In this document: positions 59,368 to 64,000 of the stretch, one piece after another | How positions within the stretch are numbered: the stretch's first letter is position 1 | How the letters are laid out: every line of letters starts with the position of its first letter | Origin: Porpolomopsis calyptriformis | Lineage: Eukaryota; Basidiomycota; Agaricomycetes; Agaricales; Hygrophoraceae | Assembly (NCBI GenBank): GCA_951640195.1 | Contig: OX621169.1 | Span: 1,240,001 to 1,304,000, forward strand | Length of the DNA: 64,000 nucleotides | Reading direction: 5' to 3' | The notes under the pieces: generated by a model | Told to the model about the DNA's origin: nothing | The model's database searches: none | Seen by the model: the letters and a program-made list of their open reading frames with translations, nothing else | Made by a program: the position numbers and the translations under genes

Positions 59368-59929
59368 ATGACGCCCGCCCGTTCCTTCCGCCTGTTGCAT
59401 TCCTCACTGCGAACGTCTAACCGTATTGGTCCCCCAGACCCCATATCTCATCTTCGTCCGACATTATATGACGATCCCGTCACATCACCCCGCGCGTCCA
59501 CTCGAACAACTCATCCCTACTCCCTGTTCGAGTTTGCAAGCGCAGACATCTCAACAGATGACTACGAGCTCCAGCAGAAGTTGCATCAGCAGCAGCTAGA
59601 TTCTTTCCATCAAGAATTCTGGACAGATGTAGGCCTCTTCACCACAATAAATATCCATTATTATTCATTTTCTCCATCAGACCAACTCTCGCTTCGAGGC
59701 TGCAAAGGCTGTTGTGCTCTCTAGCCTTCCAGAATCATCTTCCGCTCTTGACTCGGAACGTGCCCTTTCAGAGTTGTACAAGCAATGGCTCAAGCAGGAG
59801 ACGCAGCGAATGGATGCTTACACTACCGAATGGCGATGGCGAAATTTTGGAAGCCTTATGCTCGACACCCGTGTCGCGTACCACAAGCTTACCTCTCGCA
59901 TATCTAAGGTACTCGAAAAATGGACCTGA
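59368..59929 (+). CDS. COA8: Cytochrome c oxidase assembly factor COA8 (APOPT1 homologue)
   Basis: Mitochondrial matrix protein that supports assembly and protection of complex IV. Start ATG 59368 gives a basic presequence MTPARSFRLLHSSLRTSNRI, immediately followed by the family signature GPPDPISHLRPTLYDDP. The helical body includes LQQKLHQQQLDSFHQEFWTD, then, after an intron of about 50 nt (near 59630-59680), NSRFEAAKAVVLSSLPESSS. It continues LYKQWLKQETQRMDAYTTEW and RWRNFGSLMLDTRVAYHKL, ending VLEKWT at 59927-59929. The order GPPDPxSxLRP ... EFWxxxN ... FY/LYKxWL ... RNF matches animal COA8. About 165 residues. Its stop codon lies only 23 bp from the stop codon of NUP133 on the other strand. 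Confidence 0.88.
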
Positions 59930-59952
59930 AAACATCCTGCATGTTCATTAAA

Positions 59953-62900
59953 TTATCTACCTCCGCTTCCAAACACGTGCTGAACTACCAGCTCTCTAAC
60001 CCTGTAATATACGTCTTCCAAATCCAAACTGGCAACTCGGTCGCTTTCACGTTGGTGGTTTGCTGCCATATCCCCCACCCAGTCCGGAGCCATTCCTGGC
60101 CAACGTGCAGAAATTTCGTTCACAGACGGAATAGGCAAACATTGTGCTGGCGTCAAGTCACAACCCTCTCGCTGGTATTGTCTTGGCATAATCGCGTACA
60201 ATGTTGAGTACATCGCGGTCTTTTTGAACCGTTCGCTGAGTTCGAGATCCGTTATATTTGAGGTCCGTCGTATAGTGTCCCAGCTGCAAAGTAATGGCAC
60301 ATGAGTCACCGAGAATCAATCTTATGAACCAGAAGTCATACTCGTCGCGGATATAAATTCGGCGCCAAACCGATCTGCAAGCTGATAGACGCCGACCCTC
60401 AGGCAAGGTCTGCAAGATGGTGAGATGCAATTGGCAGTGACATCATTACGTGCACATACATTAGTGTAGGCGAGTAAATGGATCGCGATCGCGTAATCTT
60501 CTTTGCTATCCGTGTTGTCTTTTAATGTGAGGACATCAATTGCGTCTTCGATCGAAAGTATTTTGCCCTGCAGCAGCTGTCGGACTAATTGCTTAAACAC
60601 CTATCCCGGACGTTTATAAGCGAGTAAAGACATATGTCAGAAGATATCTCACATGCAGCTGTGCCTTCCTCTCCAAGAGCATGGAAGCTTCTTCGTTTAT
60701 GATAATCTCAACTTGGGAATCAATCGACTGCCTTCCGCGAACAGACTTCAAGTGCAGTTGAAAGTTTTTCAAAAGTGTCTCTTGGACACTGATGAAGTCA
60801 AGATCATCATGGAAAGCTACGGGGGAAGTGAATCAAATGAGCTGACAAGGCCAATAGCAAAACTCACAATCTAGAATCGAGCCGTCGGCAGCTTCGGCTT
60901 CCTGTAATTGGGCGAGATGGGCTAATTTGCCAATGCTGAGCATGAGCTAAAGTAGATGTTGTATGAGCAGCATGACTTGAAAAAACAAACGAGAGTTAGA
61001 CAAACGTGTTCTGCTTCCAGACTGGTGGCATTCTGGGCTTCCTGATAGAGGGTCCGACAGGCAGGGCCATATCTACCCTTTCCAAGATCATGGATCCATG
61101 CAACGGACGGATTAGGATTCTCAGCAAAAAATACGTCCATGTACCCGCTGTAGATATCCTCCTGGTCGAACATGACGCGGAGTTCCCCTGGGCATCCACC
61201 TGTCAGTTGGACGGAAATCGCTGCTGCCGTCGACGAAAATCACCAACCATAGTCAATGTACCACTGGTATAATTCATTAGCGAACTCCTGCTTGAATCTA
61301 TCCAGATAGCTTTTTAGCCGAGCGGCATTCGGGTTTTTATCCACGGGGTAGACAACTTCCTTGTGGCAGAGTGATGCCAAACTCCTGAAATCGCGATACT
61401 GTTCTGCTAATTCAAACGCATGTTCCGCATGGCCATTTCTGCCTATCGGACAAAGTAAAGGTAGTGTTATATGATTCCATTGGTTGTGACTTACGAAGAA
61501 CTTCAAAGATTTCAGGGCGAAGTTGCACAAGCTGAACTTCGAGTTCAATTTTTTTGCTCTTCATACCCTCTTCAGCAGCAGCAACATCACTACAAACAGG
61601 CGTCAACAACCGCAACCTACCACTGCAAGGGCATACCTTCCAAGCCAAGCCATTCTATCCTGGAAGCAGGCGAGTAAAATCGACGCCAGCTCCGGGAGTT
61701 GGCCAATTAGTTGACTCTTATCTTGGCTTGTTGCAGGCTCATTAGTCGGGGATTCTATATGTCTTGCGGTACCTTCAAGGAGGCCCAACACGGCGTCGAT
61801 GACAGCGGGTTGGCTCGTCCATGGTCTGATCATAGGCGGCTCAATTCCATAGAGACCCCGATCACGTTTTCGACAGTCGAAAGTCGCCCTGAGGATGGTC
61901 TAAAGGAATTTGGTTACATCCAAAGGAACCAACAGAGGGGACTTACTATAACGATGGCATTTGCTTCAGATAGAGCAACTGACGAATTTCTCCCCAATCC
62001 GTGTGAAGATCTTTCGGCTACTGCCAGGATGGGGGAGAAAAGCTCGCCAATGTTGCCTACATTGTGTCTAAAGAATGCTCGCATTACGTCTTCATGGTCA
62101 CCTTCCCCTCTTTCATTCATATAGGCGTACACAGCCTCATTAAGAATACTGTGAGTGTGACCAGTGCTGCCCCCCAAGTTAGCCACCAGATCCAGACGCA
62201 TGCGGGAAACGAGGACGTACGCGAGAACGCAATTATGTTGTAACCATAGCTGATGACATGCATGCAACTTTTCTGCATCTGTGGCTAACCTCTGCCTACA
62301 GCTTTGCGACATCTGTAGACCAAAAAAGTCAGAGGCATCGGCAACGTACGAAAGTATGATTACCTTGGTCAATACCGCGTTATCGTTTATAAATTGGATA
62401 AGCCACTCAAGTCGCTCCTTCCGCCCCGTTAGCTGCGCTGTGAGGTCATGGTTGCGGTGTACAAGTTCAGTGTCTAAAGAGGACAATGGTTATCAAGATA
62501 AAGAAGACACCAATCGTTTATAGAAAGTGACCTGAGTCCAGAATAGCCTGGCTGAGCTGTTCGGCACCTTGCATAAGACTTTCCTCGTCGATTTCGGGTG
62601 GAAAACTAAAGTTCAGCGGATTCTGAAATCAAGTTTATTGAGTTAATACCCTTTGGAGATTTTAAATAATAAATTACCTGAGGATTGGACCCATACAGAA
62701 CTGCTTGGGTCATGATCGACTTGATGAGATTGGCCCTCCCTGAGCTGTGCAATGTTATGATATGAGAGGGGATTAATGCTAGTACAAGGGAGGCGCACTT
62801 GGTATCAAAACTAGCCACTTTGGCAACATCCACATAAATCTTCATCATTGTAGTGGCAGTGAGAACCAAGAGCATGCTCTCGTTCTCGATAACACCAACA

Positions 62901-64000
62901 CCTAATGTTCTGTCTGCATATGATTCAAGTTCAAGGCGGTCTTGATAGTGTGAGTCTGGTGTCCGGGTTAGTTCCTGTCGCTGTTGTGACTGGGGTAAAT
63001 AACTACCTCTGGCACACAGGGCAACTGTATCTCCGAATTGAACGCTGACTATGGTACCATCCAGAACTAGTCGCAAACGTGGATGCATGGGAGCTCCGGA
63101 GGTCCATGTCTACAATGAAAAATTAATTGATTTTCGCCGTCCAGATGATTAGACGATGATCAAGACTCACGCTCTGATAGGGAACACCGACTACACTCTC
63201 CACCACAAACGATTCTGCGGCACTGGATAAGCGTACCAGAGCGTATAAACGACGAAGAGCACCGATGTCCATTGTAGTCTCTTCCTCGACTCCGGCGTAC
63301 GATAGCAAAATTACCGGGCTCCCTTGGCTGATGTAATAATGTTGGTAGGTAAGGTCTATAGATGAGAGAAGGGGTTGATCACCTTTCCACAGCCAAATCG
63401 ATCAGTTCAAGATCGAGGATGCTATCGTCTGACGATGCAGATGGAAACGCCTCCCTTATGGCAAGTCGGATGATATCCGCTACATCTTCGTCCGTAAGAA
63501 CATTCTCCCATCCCTCAACTGCCATATTCCATTTCTGCAATCTCGTGTCCACGAGTGCCCAAACTTGTTTCCCAAGAGTCGTTTCAGCCCCAAGTGCTAC
63601 TGCACTGACGTTCCCACTTTCTGGTATCAGGGTTGATGATGATGACGACCAGATGCTGGGGAAAAGGCGAGTGAAGGATAGGGACTGATGAGGAGGCGAG
63701 AAGGGATGTATATTGAGGTGGTGTTTGCCACCCGACGAAGTGAGAGTCAACCGGAAAAGGCGTCCTGTACTGGATGACGCAATATACGTTTGAGACTAAA
63801 AGTCCAATTTAAAGGATGGTTAGTCGGTATGTATTCATGCTCACATCTGATCGAACGAGATTCGTGGTAGTCTCCCCCGAAGTGAGACCCAAGGATAACG
63901 ATGAGAAATTATCACCGCCGGATAGACCGTTCCCAATGCTATCCCAAAATCGAACGAACCCGGATGGAGATATTAAGATGAGTCCGGGTTCGCGAGAGGG
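59953..64000 (-). CDS. NUP133: Nucleoporin NUP133, N-terminus beyond right edge
   Basis: Scaffold nucleoporin of the Y-complex in the nuclear pore: N-terminal beta-propeller and C-terminal alpha-solenoid. The 5' end is outside the window. The first visible segment on the minus strand, PGLILISPSGFVRFWDSIGN, is the propeller signature of Nup133, then TGRLFRLTLTSSGGKHHLN and ALVDTRLQKWNMAVEGWENV (about 63500-63580). The solenoid includes SESMLLVLTATTMMKIYVDV, EKLHACHQLWLQHNCVLAYV, YAYMNERGEGDHEDVMRAFF and HAEHAFELAEQYRDFRSLAS. It ends DVYYRVRELVVQHVFGSGGR with stop 59953-59955. About 20 short introns; the part seen codes for roughly 1,050-1,100 residues. The identification rests on the propeller motif plus solenoid order and length. 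Confidence 0.87.

Noticed and set aside
1..64000. Transposons, rRNA, tRNA, CRISPR, biosynthetic cluster
   Set aside because: No transposase, reverse transcriptase, long terminal repeats, regularly spaced repeats or synthase modules were seen; tRNA genes with introns could be missed by eye.

Overview
The window is nuclear DNA of a filamentous basidiomycete, most likely an Agaricomycete. The evidence is dense, mostly single-copy eukaryotic housekeeping genes split by many introns of about 50-60 nt (GTRNGT donors, CTNAC-like branch sites, NAG acceptors), very short intergenic gaps, an alpha-1,3-glucan synthase of the fungal cell wall, a Ste11-type MAPKKK with SAM and RA-like regions, and a seven-helix membrane protein of the kind (DUF6534-like) abundant in mushrooms. 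No transposon, rRNA, tRNA, CRISPR or prokaryotic feature was recognised. The species cannot be named from the sequence alone.

Layout, left to right. 0.6-9.0 kb: conventional kinesin-1 (-), the transcription elongation factor Elf1 (-) and mitotic kinesin-5 (+). 9.2-11.7 kb: an APC/LAT amino-acid permease (-) whose first exon carries a perfect 15-bp hairpin. 11.8-16.1 kb: an RNA/transcription block with exosome subunit Mtr3 (-), an NSRP1-like splicing regulator (+), TAF13 (+) and a cyclophilin-E-type RRM protein lacking the isomerase domain (-). 16.2-24.4 kb: one very large intron-rich gene of unassigned function with a C1-type zinc finger in a helical-repeat-like protein. 24.5-31.2 kb: endomembrane and metal genes: DPM2 (-), TRAPPII subunit Trs120 (+), Vps55 (-), copper chaperone Atx1 (+). 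31.5-34.6 kb: ferric reductase (+). 34.9-37.3 kb: tRNA m2,2G26 methyltransferase Trm1 (+). 37.4-49.6 kb: Ste11 MAPKKK (-) and alpha-1,3-glucan synthase (+), head to head. 49.9-51.9 kb: sphingoid base kinase (-). 52.3-58.0 kb: an accessory stretch with an orphan protein carrying an ExK nuclease-like signature (-), the DUF6534-like membrane protein (+) and an unassigned two-part protein (-). 58.3-59.9 kb: two mitochondrial genes in tandem, a SAP-domain protein (AIM34-like) and COA8. 60-64 kb: nucleoporin NUP133 (-), cut by the right edge.

Several genes form plausible functional neighbourhoods: Mtr3/NSRP1 share a 30-bp divergent start region; Ste11 and the glucan synthase share a 148-bp divergent promoter; Atx1 lies directly upstream of a ferric reductase; Trs120 and Vps55 are convergent. 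The most curious molecular details are two genes (DPM2, ATX1) in which an intron directly follows the start codon, a possible presequence-coding upstream frame at TRM1, three stop-free introns of length 3n, and the giant C1-domain gene. Gene boundaries are hand-spliced from conserved motifs, so individual intron choices remain predictions.
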